Source: SM23-32 sp964434535 (lineage in GTDB: Bacteria; Planctomycetota; Brocadiia; SM23-32). From it: 28,484 nucleotides of DNA. The translations under genes were made by a program, and so were the position numbers. The first letter of the stretch is position 1. Each line of letters opens with the position of its first letter. Positions 8,520-15,840 of this stretch are shown here, one piece after another. Under the pieces are notes generated by a model that saw only the letters and a program-made list of their open reading frames with translations, had not been told where the DNA came from and did not search any database. Location: positions 1 to 28,484 of the forward strand of contig CAYSWA010000028.1 of assembly GCA_964434535.1 (NCBI GenBank), in the 5' to 3' direction.

Positions 8520-10094
8520 ATGGGCGAGGACCTGAGCGTAGTCCTGCTGGAGCCTGAGGATGCGCGCGCGCGCCGGTTGCGCCGTTACCTCCTGGCCACG
8601 GGGCCGCGCTGCCGCGTCGGCCGAGTGGCCAGCATCCAGGAGTTGACGCAGCACCTGCGCGAGGCAAGGCAATCGGGAGACGGCCCCCACGCGGCGGTGA
8701 TCAGCGGCCGTCTGCCGGAAGATGACGTGTTGCACGCCGTGAGCACCTGCCGGACCTTCAGCGAGGCTATCGCCATCGTCGTGGCAGGCGACGACGGGCG
8801 GCAGGGGCGGCTGGCCGGCAGCGTAACCACATGGCGGGCGCGCTTCGTGCCCGAGACGTCGCTGGGGCTGCTCGGCCTGTTCCTGGGACGCGCTCTGCAC
8901 GAGGCCCGCCAGGCGCCCTTCTTCCTGCCGCGCGAGGACATGCCCGTCTACGCGCCGATCCGGACCGCCTCCGGCCGCATCTGGCCCCACCTGATGATGA
9001 CCATGTTCCCCCGGTTCACGATCAAGGACGCCGAGCTTCGCTTCGTCTATGTCACCGAGGGTTCGGCGGCCGACATGGGCACGACGCCCGAACAGGTCGT
9101 CGGCAAGGACGACTTCAGCGTGTTTCCGCCGCAGATCGCCCGCGTCTACCAGGCCGAAGACCGGGCCGTGCTGAAGGCCGGCAAGGTCGTGGTCGACCGC
9201 GACGGGAGCCGCGTGAAGGTGCCCATCCCCGGGCCGGACGGCAAGGCCGTAGCCGTGCTGGTCGGCACCTTGCGCGGCGTCGAGGCCGAGGCGCCCATCC
9301 GCATGATCTGCCAGTGGTGCTCCATGGTCGAGACGCTTCCCGAGGCGTTCGCGCACCTCGACCTCGCGGGGACCATCACCGGTTGGAGTCCCGGCGCCGA
9401 GGCGCTCTACGGCCTGGTGGCCCAGGAGGCGGAGGGCCGCCCCGTCACGGACCTGGCCGATGAGCCGCAACGGCCGGAACTGCGCCGGCAGCTTCAGCGC
9501 GTGCTGCGCGGCGAGACCGTGGATGAATTCGAAACCCGCCACCTCACCAGGGAAGGCCGGCACGCCTGGGTGGCCCTCACCATGGCCCCCATCATCGACA
9601 TGGAGGGCAGTGTCGTAGCCATCGCCATGTCCGCCCGCGACATATCCCGCCGCAAGCGTGTCGAGCAGGAGCTGGAAGGCGCCCTCAGCGAGCTGGCCAG
9701 CTCGCACGCCGAACTGGAACGGCTCACCGACGAGAACGCCGATGAACGGGCGCAACAGGGCCCTCACGGCGAGGAGATGCGCCGCCTGGCCCGGCGTGTC
9801 CGCACCAGCCCGCTGAAGGAGTTCGACTTCCACCAGGAAGCCCGCTGCCTGGGGCTGTCCATGGGCCGCTTCCGCCACCTGTTCAGGGAGCACGTTGGCC
9901 ATCCGCCGCTGGACTACCTGCTGCTGTGGCGCATGCGCCGCGCAGCGCGCGAACTGCGCCGCCGCCCCCAGCGGGCGATCGGACAGGTCGCCGAAGAGAC
10001 GGGCTACGACGACCCGGCGCATTTCTCCAAGCTCTTCAAGTCCAAGATCGGCGTCTCCCCCCGCCAGTACCGGAACCTGCACGGCGGCAGCTGA
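8520..10094 (+). CDS. AraC-family regulator with pseudo-receiver and two PAS domains
   Basis: 524 residues. The ATG at 8520 follows GGGAGG six bases away. Residues 1-130 are receiver-like (LSVVLLEPEDARARRLRRYL), but in the strand that should carry the phosphorylated Asp (HAAVISGRLP) the position is Ser. PAS domains lie at ~155-262 (RFTIKDAELRFVYVTEGSA) and ~270-390 (GWSPGAEALYGLVAQEAEGRP). A short coiled helix (ELASSHAELERL) precedes an AraC-type double helix-turn-helix at ~418-524 (FSKLFKSKIGVSPRQYRNLH). It is a shorter paralogue of the gene at 2644, which has one more PAS domain; the DNA of the last ~180 bases is strikingly similar between the two. It is divergent from the GH30-like gene and the natural candidate for its control. 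It has no membrane segment, so any signal must be cytoplasmic. Confidence 0.88.
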   Translation: MGEDLSVVLLEPEDARARRLRRYLLATGPRCRVGRVASIQELTQHLREARQSGDGPHAAVISGRLPEDDVLHAVSTCRTFSEAIAIVVAGDDGRQGRLAGSVTTWRARFVPETSLGLLGLFLGRALHEARQAPFFLPREDMPVYAPIRTASGRIWPHLMMTMFPRFTIKDAELRFVYVTEGSAADMGTTPEQVVGKDDFSVFPPQIARVYQAEDRAVLKAGKVVVDRDGSRVKVPIPGPDGKAVAVLVGTLRGVEAEAPIRMICQWCSMVETLPEAFAHLDLAGTITGWSPGAEALYGLVAQEAEGRPVTDLADEPQRPELRRQLQRVLRGETVDEFETRHLTREGRHAWVALTMAPIIDMEGSVVAIAMSARDISRRKRVEQELEGALSELASSHAELERLTDENADERAQQGPHGEEMRRLARRVRTSPLKEFDFHQEARCLGLSMGRFRHLFREHVGHPPLDYLLLWRMRRAARELRRRPQRAIGQVAEETGYDDPAHFSKLFKSKIGVSPRQYRNLHGGS

Positions 10095-10180
10095 GCCTCC
10101 CTGTGACAGCGTGCGGCGGCCGGCGCAACCCTGCCGGTCGGTCAGGCCAAGTTGCGCAAGGACGCGTGGGGCGAGGCCGT

Positions 10181-11722
10181 TCAGTAGGGCCGGCCCTCCA
10201 GCAGGGCGACGCCCTTGCGCTGGAGGAAGTCGCCCTGGACGCGGAACAGGTTAGCCAGGGCCGAGGCGTAGTCGGTGCGCGCCAGGACTTCGTCGCGCTC
10301 GGCGGCGGCGAGGGCGGCCTGCGCATCGAGCACGTCGAGGCTGTTCGAGCGGCCCAGGCTGAAGCTCTTCTCCTCGGCCCGCAGCAGTTGCTCGGCGAGC
10401 AGGCGGGCTTCTTCGGCCGTCTCGATCCGCCCTTCGGCCGTCCGCAGGTCGTCGAGCGCGTCGGCCAGCCCCCGCACGATTTGCTCCAGGACGGAATCCC
10501 GCCGCGCCTGGGCTATGCGCCGCTGGAAGGTGGCCGCCCGGTAGTTGCCGCGCGCCGTGCGGTTCGGGAAGGGCCATTCGAACAGCAGGCCGGCACGCCA
10601 GCTCCTGAACCGGCGATCTTCGATCTCGTCGGCGGAGGAGCCGAAGCTCTCGCCGAGGCCGGCCAGGCCGTACTGGCCGAAGAGTTGGAGCGTGGGCAGG
10701 CGCTGGTTGCGGGCGAAGCGCTCGGCCAGCTCGGCGTTCTCGATGGCCAGGAGCGCGCGCCGGTAGTCGGGCCGGTACTGCCGTGCAACGTCACGGGTCT
10801 CTTCCAGCGTGGTCCGGTAGAGCTCCGTCGGGGGCGGATCGACCAGCACGAAGTCGTCGCGCACGCGGCTGACGCCGATGATGCCCATCAGCCGCAGCAG
10901 GCGGTTGCGCAGCGTGGAGATGCGGTTCCTGGCGTTCAGGATGGCCACGGCCTGGGCGGCGGCGCTCGACTTGGCGCGGGTCACCTCGATCGGCGCCGCC
11001 TCGCCGACGCCGACCTGGGCCTCGGCCCGGTCGACCAGCTTCTGCGCCCGGGCGAGCTGCTGCTCGCGCACCTTCAGGTCGGCCACGGCGAAGTAGAGGT
11101 CCCAGTAAGCCTGCTCCACCAGGAAGAGGTTGAGGATGACCTGGTCGCGCAGGTCTTCCCGGCTGATGAGCAGGTTGTTCTGCGCGATCACGATGTCGGT
11201 GCGGTTGATCCTGACGCCGAAGTCCTTCAGCAGGTCCTGGCGCAGGGCGAGGAAGACCTCGCTGTCGTGCTCGGGGTTGAGGGGCTCGCCGTTGCTGCGG
11301 TCGCGCCCGTAGCCGTCCGAGGCGGCCAGCTCCAGGTTGGTCCCGCTCACCAGCCTCTGGCGGATGCCCGCCGAGACGGAACCCACCGACTCCTTGGTCC
11401 GGCCCGGCGGGTCGTCTTCGATGGGGGTCTCGCTGCGCCCGCGGGCCGCTTCGGCGAAGAGGGTCGGGTCGAACGCGCCCCGGGCGCTCATGATCCGGGC
11501 GTCGGCCACGTCCGTGCCGAGCCACGCGACGCGGATGTCCTTGTTGGCCCGGAGGGCCAGCAGGAAGGCGTCGCGCAGCGTCAGCTCCTGCGGCAGGCGC
11601 ACCGGCGGAGGGCCCGCCTCCGGCTCGACGTTCTCCCCCGACAGGGCAGCGGACGCAAGCAGAGACGCGATGCAACCGACCAGGCAAGCGGCAAGCAGTT
11701 TTCCTCGCAGTTCTCCGGACAC
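10181..11722 (-). CDS. TolC-family outer-membrane efflux protein
   Basis: 513 residues from a GTG at 11722 (GGGAAGGGG upstream). In-frame alternatives are ATG 11776 and TTG 11800, which would put an unusually long 18-26 residue polar stretch ahead of the signal peptide. The signal region contains LVGC, a possible lipobox, so the protein may be lipid-anchored like NodT-type members. LTLRDAFLLALRANKDIRVA is the standard opening of the outer-membrane efflux fold, and two internally related helical halves follow (VEQAYWDLYFAVADLKVREQ in the first; AELAERFARNQRLPTLQLFG between them). Near the C-terminus SLGRSNSLDVLDAQAALAAA matches the usual closing motif. Such proteins form trimeric channels that work with an inner-membrane pump and an HlyD-type adaptor. 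No pump is adjacent on this strand, and its partner is unknown. Confidence 0.85.
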   Translation of the reverse strand: MSGELRGKLLAACLVGCIASLLASAALSGENVEPEAGPPPVRLPQELTLRDAFLLALRANKDIRVAWLGTDVADARIMSARGAFDPTLFAEAARGRSETPIEDDPPGRTKESVGSVSAGIRQRLVSGTNLELAASDGYGRDRSNGEPLNPEHDSEVFLALRQDLLKDFGVRINRTDIVIAQNNLLISREDLRDQVILNLFLVEQAYWDLYFAVADLKVREQQLARAQKLVDRAEAQVGVGEAAPIEVTRAKSSAAAQAVAILNARNRISTLRNRLLRLMGIIGVSRVRDDFVLVDPPPTELYRTTLEETRDVARQYRPDYRRALLAIENAELAERFARNQRLPTLQLFGQYGLAGLGESFGSSADEIEDRRFRSWRAGLLFEWPFPNRTARGNYRAATFQRRIAQARRDSVLEQIVRGLADALDDLRTAEGRIETAEEARLLAEQLLRAEEKSFSLGRSNSLDVLDAQAALAAAERDEVLARTDYASALANLFRVQGDFLQRKGVALLEGRPY

Positions 11723-11859
11723 GGCGTCTACCCCTTCCCTGCTCTGGGCATTCAGGTCGGCAAGCCACGAAGTCATAATGCGGATTCGCCCCGGACGCAA
11801 GGGAATGGGCCGATTTGCGCCCGGCGTGCACGTAGAGCCCGGCCCGAACGCGCGCGCCG

Positions 11860-11888
11860 TTGCGCCCCGCTTCGATGGGACGTAGTAT
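11860..11888 (+). promoter_or_regulatory. Weak promoter candidate for transaldolase gene
   Basis: TTGCGC (11860-11865), 17-base spacer, TAGTAT (11883-11888). Three and four of six matches, so marginal, but the position fits the start at 11923 and would rule out the upstream in-frame ATGs at 11860 and 11887. Confidence 0.3.
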
Positions 11889-11922
11889 GCAAGCAGACCA
11901 TAGAGATGGGGGCAACCGAGCC

Positions 11923-13179
11923 ATGTCCGTCTTTGAAGGCGCTGACCTGACGAACCGGATGCGCGACCTGGTCCTGGCCGACTTCGCCGGGGAGCCGGAC
12001 GCCGTCTCCTTCCCCGGCAAGGCGCCCTGGGCCGCGGTGGCGCGCTGCGGCAGCGACCTGTGGCTGGACACGGGGGACATCGAGGCGGCCTCGGCCCTCT
12101 GGTGCGAGCAGTTCAGCGCCGTGACCACGAACAACACGCTGCTGAACCGCGAGGTGCAGAAGGGCACGTACGACGAGTTGATCGAGAAGGCGGCCGAAGA
12201 GCTGGCCGGCGAGGTGCCGCCGGAGGACGTGCCGCTCGAGATCGCCTTCGTGCTCAACGCCTACCACGCCCTGAAGATCAGCCGGAAGCTGGGGGCGATG
12301 GTCAGCGTGGAGTTGCACACGGACCTGGCGCACGACGTGGAGCGCTCGGTCTGGTACGGGCGCCGCTACCACGAGATCGCGCCCGACCGCTTCTACGTGA
12401 AGGTGCCGCTCACCCCGGCCGGCCTGCTCGCCGCGCGGCGGCTCGGCGAGGACGGCGTGCCAGTCAACTGCACCCTCGGCTTCAGCGCGCGGCAGAACCA
12501 CCTGATCGCCTCGGTCGCGCGGCCCTCCTTCGTGAACGTCTTCCTCGGCCGGCTCAACGGCTTTGTGGCTGACAACGGCCTGGGCACGGGGGAGATGGTC
12601 GGCGAGAAGGCGACGCTCGCCAGCCAGCGCGAAGTGGCCGCCCTGCGCCGGGAGCTCGGGCTGCGCACGCGCCAGATCGCCGCCAGCATGCGCGACGGCG
12701 GGCAGGTCCGCTCGCTGGCCGGCGTGGACGTGCTCACCATGCCGACCGGCGTCGCCGAAGAGTTCGAAGAGCTGGCGCCGGAGCCGGCCGAGATAACGTC
12801 CCAGGTCGACCACGATCCCGGGCCCGGCATTGAAGACGGCGTCGACGCCGAGGAGCTGGGCATCACCTCGCTGTGGGAGGTGACGGACGAGCTGAAGCGC
12901 GCCGTGCAGGACCTGGTCGCGCAGGAGGTGAACGCCATCACGCCGCCCGGCATCTGCGCCTTCTTCGCCGAGCGCGGCCTGCCCGACCTGCTGCCCGAGT
13001 GGTCAGAGGCGCACAACCGGGCGGCGGTCGAGGACGGCAAGATCCCGGCGCTGGACCGCTGGCGCGACCGCCTGCTCGCCGGAGAGGTCGCCCTCGATGC
13101 GCTGATGAACCTGTCCGGGCTCCACTCCTTCGCCACGGATCAGAAGGCGATGGACGAGCGCGTCCGTGAGATACTGTAG
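11923..13179 (+). CDS. Transaldolase-family protein
   Basis: 418 residues from the ATG at 11923. In-frame ATGs at 11860 and 11887 would add only a short polar extension lacking family features. A G-rich stretch (GGGGGCAACC) upstream is the only candidate ribosome binding site. Transaldolase features in order: SDLWLDTGDIEAAS, AVTTNNTLLNREVQKG, and FYVKVPLTPAGLLAARRL with the expected Schiff-base K160, then LGFSARQNHLIASVARPSFV and NVFLGRLNGF. Transaldolase moves a dihydroxyacetone unit between sugar phosphates in the non-oxidative pentose phosphate pathway. At 418 residues it is longer than the classic short type (~220) and the E. coli type (~317). The extra ~100 C-terminal residues (from about 310) have no motif I recognise. 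The HAD phosphatase/mutase gene follows after 42 bases on the same strand, suggesting one sugar-phosphate operon. Confidence 0.8.
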   Translation: MSVFEGADLTNRMRDLVLADFAGEPDAVSFPGKAPWAAVARCGSDLWLDTGDIEAASALWCEQFSAVTTNNTLLNREVQKGTYDELIEKAAEELAGEVPPEDVPLEIAFVLNAYHALKISRKLGAMVSVELHTDLAHDVERSVWYGRRYHEIAPDRFYVKVPLTPAGLLAARRLGEDGVPVNCTLGFSARQNHLIASVARPSFVNVFLGRLNGFVADNGLGTGEMVGEKATLASQREVAALRRELGLRTRQIAASMRDGGQVRSLAGVDVLTMPTGVAEEFEELAPEPAEITSQVDHDPGPGIEDGVDAEELGITSLWEVTDELKRAVQDLVAQEVNAITPPGICAFFAERGLPDLLPEWSEAHNRAAVEDGKIPALDRWRDRLLAGEVALDALMNLSGLHSFATDQKAMDERVREIL

Positions 13180-13221
13180 CGCCGCAGGTTATCCCTCGAC
13201 ACAACGGAGCGGGCCCGCCGC

Positions 13222-13905
13222 GTGAGTCACCGGATCCAAGCCGCGCTGTTCGACCTGGACGGGGTGATCTGCTTCACGGACAAGTACCACTACCTCTCGT
13301 GGAAGATGCTGGCCGACGAGCGGGGATGGGACTTCGACGAGGAGCTGAACCACCGCCTGCGCGGCATCCCGCGCATGGCCTCCCTCCAGGTCATCCTCGA
13401 CCACAACGGCGTCGCTCTTAGCGCGCAGGAGAAGGAGGCGTGCTGCGCGGCCAAGAACGCCCACTACCAGGAACTGATCGAGGAGATGGGCGCGGACGAC
13501 CTCTATCCCGGCGTGCTGGACTTCCTGCACGCCCTGCGCGGCGAGGGCGTCCGGCTCGGGCTCTGCTCTTCGAGCGGTAACGCCGCCCTCGTGCTGGACA
13601 GGCTCGGGCTCACGCCCCTGTTCGGCGCCGTGGTGACCGTCCACGACGTGGAGCGGGCCAAGCCCGCGCCGGACCTCTTCCTGCGCGCGGCCGAGCGGCT
13701 CGGCGCCGCGCCGGAAGGGTGCGTCGCCTTCGAGGACGCCGAGGCGGGGATCGAAGCCGCCCGCGCGGCCGGCATGGCGGTGGTCGGCGTCGGCCCGCCC
13801 GAGGCCTTGCCCGACGCCCCGGCCTGCATCCGGGACTACGCCGAGGTGGACCTCGAGGCGCTGCTGGAGACGGGCCGTCCCTCCCGGCGGCCAATCGGCG
13901 ACTGA
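13222..13905 (+). CDS. pgmB: HAD-superfamily hydrolase, beta-phosphoglucomutase-like
   Basis: 227 residues with a GTG start; GGAG lies 12 bases upstream. HAD motifs are all present: nucleophile pair D11/D13 in FDLDGV, motif II CSSSGN (116-120), the Lys of ERAKPAPDLF, and the acidic motif FEDAEAGIEAARAAGM. The small helical cap carries TDKYHYLSWK and LRGIPRMASLQVIL, closely resembling the beta-phosphoglucomutase cap signature. That enzyme converts beta-glucose 1-phosphate to glucose 6-phosphate, typically after phosphorolysis of maltose, trehalose or cellodextrins. This would suit a cell feeding on oligosaccharides from the secreted hydrolases, but a sugar-phosphate phosphatase is possible. 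Its stop codon is two bases from the stop of the convergent oxidoreductase gene. Confidence 0.75.
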   Translation: MSHRIQAALFDLDGVICFTDKYHYLSWKMLADERGWDFDEELNHRLRGIPRMASLQVILDHNGVALSAQEKEACCAAKNAHYQELIEEMGADDLYPGVLDFLHALRGEGVRLGLCSSSGNAALVLDRLGLTPLFGAVVTVHDVERAKPAPDLFLRAAERLGAAPEGCVAFEDAEAGIEAARAAGMAVVGVGPPEALPDAPACIRDYAEVDLEALLETGRPSRRPIGD

Positions 13906-13907
13906 GC

Positions 13908-15482
13908 CTACGCCCCGGGGATCAGCGAGGGGAGATCGACCTCCAGATCGCAGAACCGGTCCGGCTCGACGTTCCCGCCGGCGCGCAGGATCTCGGCCAC
14001 GGCGAGCGCCTCGCGGCTCATGCCGGCGCCCGCCGCCGCCAGCAGGCGGCCGTCCCGGTAATAGCCGGCCAGGAACTTGCCCCCCGCCAGGCTGCCCCGC
14101 ATCACCAGATCGTCCCACTCGCGCGCGTTGCCCACGTACTTCAGCGAGGTGCCGTGCTGCATGGTCCAGAAGATCGGCGCCTCCTCGTAGGGAGCGTCGC
14201 TGCCGAGCATCGCGCGGGCGGCGTGCTGGCCCTGACGCTCGGCCACGATCCAGTGCTCCACGCGGATGGGACGGCCCAGGCGCGGGTCGGGCACCAGGGC
14301 GATGTCGCCGGCGGCATAGAGGTCCTCCGCCTTCGTGCGGAGCGTCTCGTCCACCGGCACCGCCCCCTCCTCGACCAGCCCGGTCCCCTCCAGATAGCCG
14401 ACGGCCGGCCGGATGCCGATGCCGATCACGGCCAGGTCGGCCTCCAGAACGGCGCCGTCGGAGAGCGCGACCTCTTCCAGCCCGTCCTCGCCCCGGAACT
14501 CCTCGACCGTGCTGCCCAGGTGGAAGTGAACCCCGTGCTCCTCGTGCAGCTCGCGCAGCCAGTTGCCGACTCTCTCGCCGAAGACGCGCACCATCGGCAC
14601 TTCTTCCGGGGCGACCAGGTGCACTTCCAGGTCACGCTCCCGCAGCGATGCGGCTACCTCCATGCCGATGAAGCCGGCGCCGACGATCACCGCCCGCTCG
14701 GCGCCCTCGAGCGCGGAGATGATCCGGCGCGCGTCCTGCCAGCTCCGCAACAGGAAGACCCCCGCCAGGTCAGCCCCCGGGGCGTCGAGCGCGCGCGGCA
14801 CTCCCCCGGTGGCCAGCAGCGCCTTGTCGAAGGCCACCTCCGTCCCGTCGGCGAACGCGACCTTTCGCGCCTCGGGGTGGACGGCGCTGACGCGCTGCTC
14901 AGTCAGCAGCTCGATGTCGTTCTCCTCGTAGAACTCGGCGCTGCGCAGCGGCATCCATTCCTCGGGCGCCTCGCCGGCCATGTATTCCTTGGAGAGGTTG
15001 GGCCGGTCGTAGGGGCCGTCGGCCTCGGCGGTGATCATCACGATCCGCCCGCCGAAGCCCTCTTTGCGGAGCGTCTCGGCGGCGGCGTTGCCGGCCGCCC
15101 CGGCGCCGACGATCACAAAGGTGCGCTGGTCGGATTCCAGCTCGGCCTCGGTCGGCTTCTGCTTCGGGCCGACGTAGATCCAGCCGTCCTCCACCTTGAC
15201 GGCGTAGCAGCCGAGGCTGTTGAGGGCGGGGGGCATCTGCATCTCGCCCGTGGCTACGTCAAAACGGGCGCCGTGCCACGGGCAGAGGGCCGTCCTGCCG
15301 ACCAGCAGACCTTCCTCGAGCGGCCCGCCGTAGTGCGTGCACTTCCCCCCGCAGGCGTGCAGCTCGCCGTCGACGCGGGAGACCAGGACCTTGTCCTTGC
15401 CGACCTCGACGGCGATGCGCTCGCCCTCAGCCAGCTCTTCCTCCCGCACGGCCTTCGCCCACTCTTTGCTTTCTTGCGGCAT
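13908..15482 (-). CDS. Rieske-FAD oxidoreductase fusion (AIF-like)
   Basis: 524 residues. ATG at 15482 preceded by GGGGGG six bases upstream. Residues ~1-105 are a Rieske [2Fe-2S] domain: C48-T-H50 and C67-P-W-H70 are the four cluster ligands. Residues ~118-410 are a pyridine-nucleotide/FAD oxidoreductase with two Rossmann folds: VIVGAGAAGNAAAETL for FAD and AVIVGAGFIGMEVAASL for NAD(P)H, plus LYAAGDIALVPDP near the end of the FAD part. The last ~110 residues are the C-terminal domain seen in ferredoxin reductases and AIF-like proteins. The order Rieske then reductase matches the AIFL/Nfrl family, which moves electrons from NAD(P)H; the physiological acceptor is unclear. No signal peptide, so cytoplasmic. 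A promoter candidate lies at 15531-15559. Confidence 0.85.
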   Translation of the reverse strand: MPQESKEWAKAVREEELAEGERIAVEVGKDKVLVSRVDGELHACGGKCTHYGGPLEEGLLVGRTALCPWHGARFDVATGEMQMPPALNSLGCYAVKVEDGWIYVGPKQKPTEAELESDQRTFVIVGAGAAGNAAAETLRKEGFGGRIVMITAEADGPYDRPNLSKEYMAGEAPEEWMPLRSAEFYEENDIELLTEQRVSAVHPEARKVAFADGTEVAFDKALLATGGVPRALDAPGADLAGVFLLRSWQDARRIISALEGAERAVIVGAGFIGMEVAASLRERDLEVHLVAPEEVPMVRVFGERVGNWLRELHEEHGVHFHLGSTVEEFRGEDGLEEVALSDGAVLEADLAVIGIGIRPAVGYLEGTGLVEEGAVPVDETLRTKAEDLYAAGDIALVPDPRLGRPIRVEHWIVAERQGQHAARAMLGSDAPYEEAPIFWTMQHGTSLKYVGNAREWDDLVMRGSLAGGKFLAGYYRDGRLLAAAGAGMSREALAVAEILRAGGNVEPDRFCDLEVDLPSLIPGA

Positions 15483-15530
15483 AGTTGCCCCCCTGTGCTG
15501 TTCCCAGGAACGCTCGATGCCCCTACGTCG

Positions 15531-15559
15531 ATTCTGTGCCACGCTGCCACCGCTGTCAA
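15531..15559 (-). promoter_or_regulatory. Promoter candidate for the Rieske-FAD oxidoreductase
   Basis: Minus strand: -35 TTGACA (15559-15554), 17-base spacer, -10 CAGAAT (15536-15531). Perfect -35, four of six at -10. The leader to the ATG would be about 45 bases. Confidence 0.5.
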
Positions 15560-15590
15560 GCCGATACACGCAGCCTGCGCGGGCTCCAGA

Positions 15591-15625
15591 CCCGAGCCCC
15601 GAGACGCCGGACCCGAGACGCCGCT
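15591..15625. repeat. Heptad-based direct repeat
   Basis: CCCGAG recurs at 15591, 15598 and 15612 (steps of 7 and 14). CCCGAGACGCCG at 15598-15609 is repeated exactly at 15612-15623. It lies between the two divergent promoters. It may be slippage-generated DNA or a regulator-binding array. Confidence 0.5.
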
Positions 15626-15773
15626 GGCCGACCGCCCGGATGCGCCCAAATGGGACACGCGCCGGCCGCGATCGCGTACCATGCAGCACGGGCGCGAGCG
15701 GCTCTGAAGGCATTGTAGGGCATTTACAGGCCCCATTACGAAACGAACCGAAACCGGGGCGACTCCCGGCGCT

Positions 15774-15803
15774 TTGACCGTGCGCAAGGGCGCCGCTTAT
15801 ACT
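15774..15803 (+). promoter_or_regulatory. Promoter for the aldo/keto reductase gene
   Basis: -35 TTGACC (15774-15779), 18-base spacer, -10 TATACT (15798-15803): five of six at both boxes. The predicted transcript starts near 15810, ~30 bases before the ATG at 15841. Confidence 0.65.
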
Positions 15804-15840
15804 CGGAGGCAGGTCGTTAACTGGCCGGGGGCACCGGGGC

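Larger units (their letters stand above)
15483..15840. other. Divergent intergenic region (358 bases)
   Basis: Contains a leftward promoter candidate (15531-15559), a short 7/14-base iterated direct repeat (15591-15625), a 10-base palindrome CGCGATCGCG (15667-15676) and a rightward promoter (15774-15803). No convincing coding frame or structural RNA was seen. Confidence 0.6.

Noticed and set aside
8346..10082. Upstream extension of the GH30-like gene to 1444 codons
   Set aside because: The extra 579 codons are antisense to the second regulator gene. A strong ribosome site, signal peptide and promoter all place the start at 8345.
9926..11950. 674-codon plus-strand open frame
   Set aside because: Overlaps the end of the second regulator in another frame and is antisense to the TolC-like gene; composition is that of a shadow frame.
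15591..15625. CRISPR-like repeats
   Set aside because: Repeat unit is 12-14 bases with no spacers. No CRISPR array or cas gene was seen anywhere in the window.
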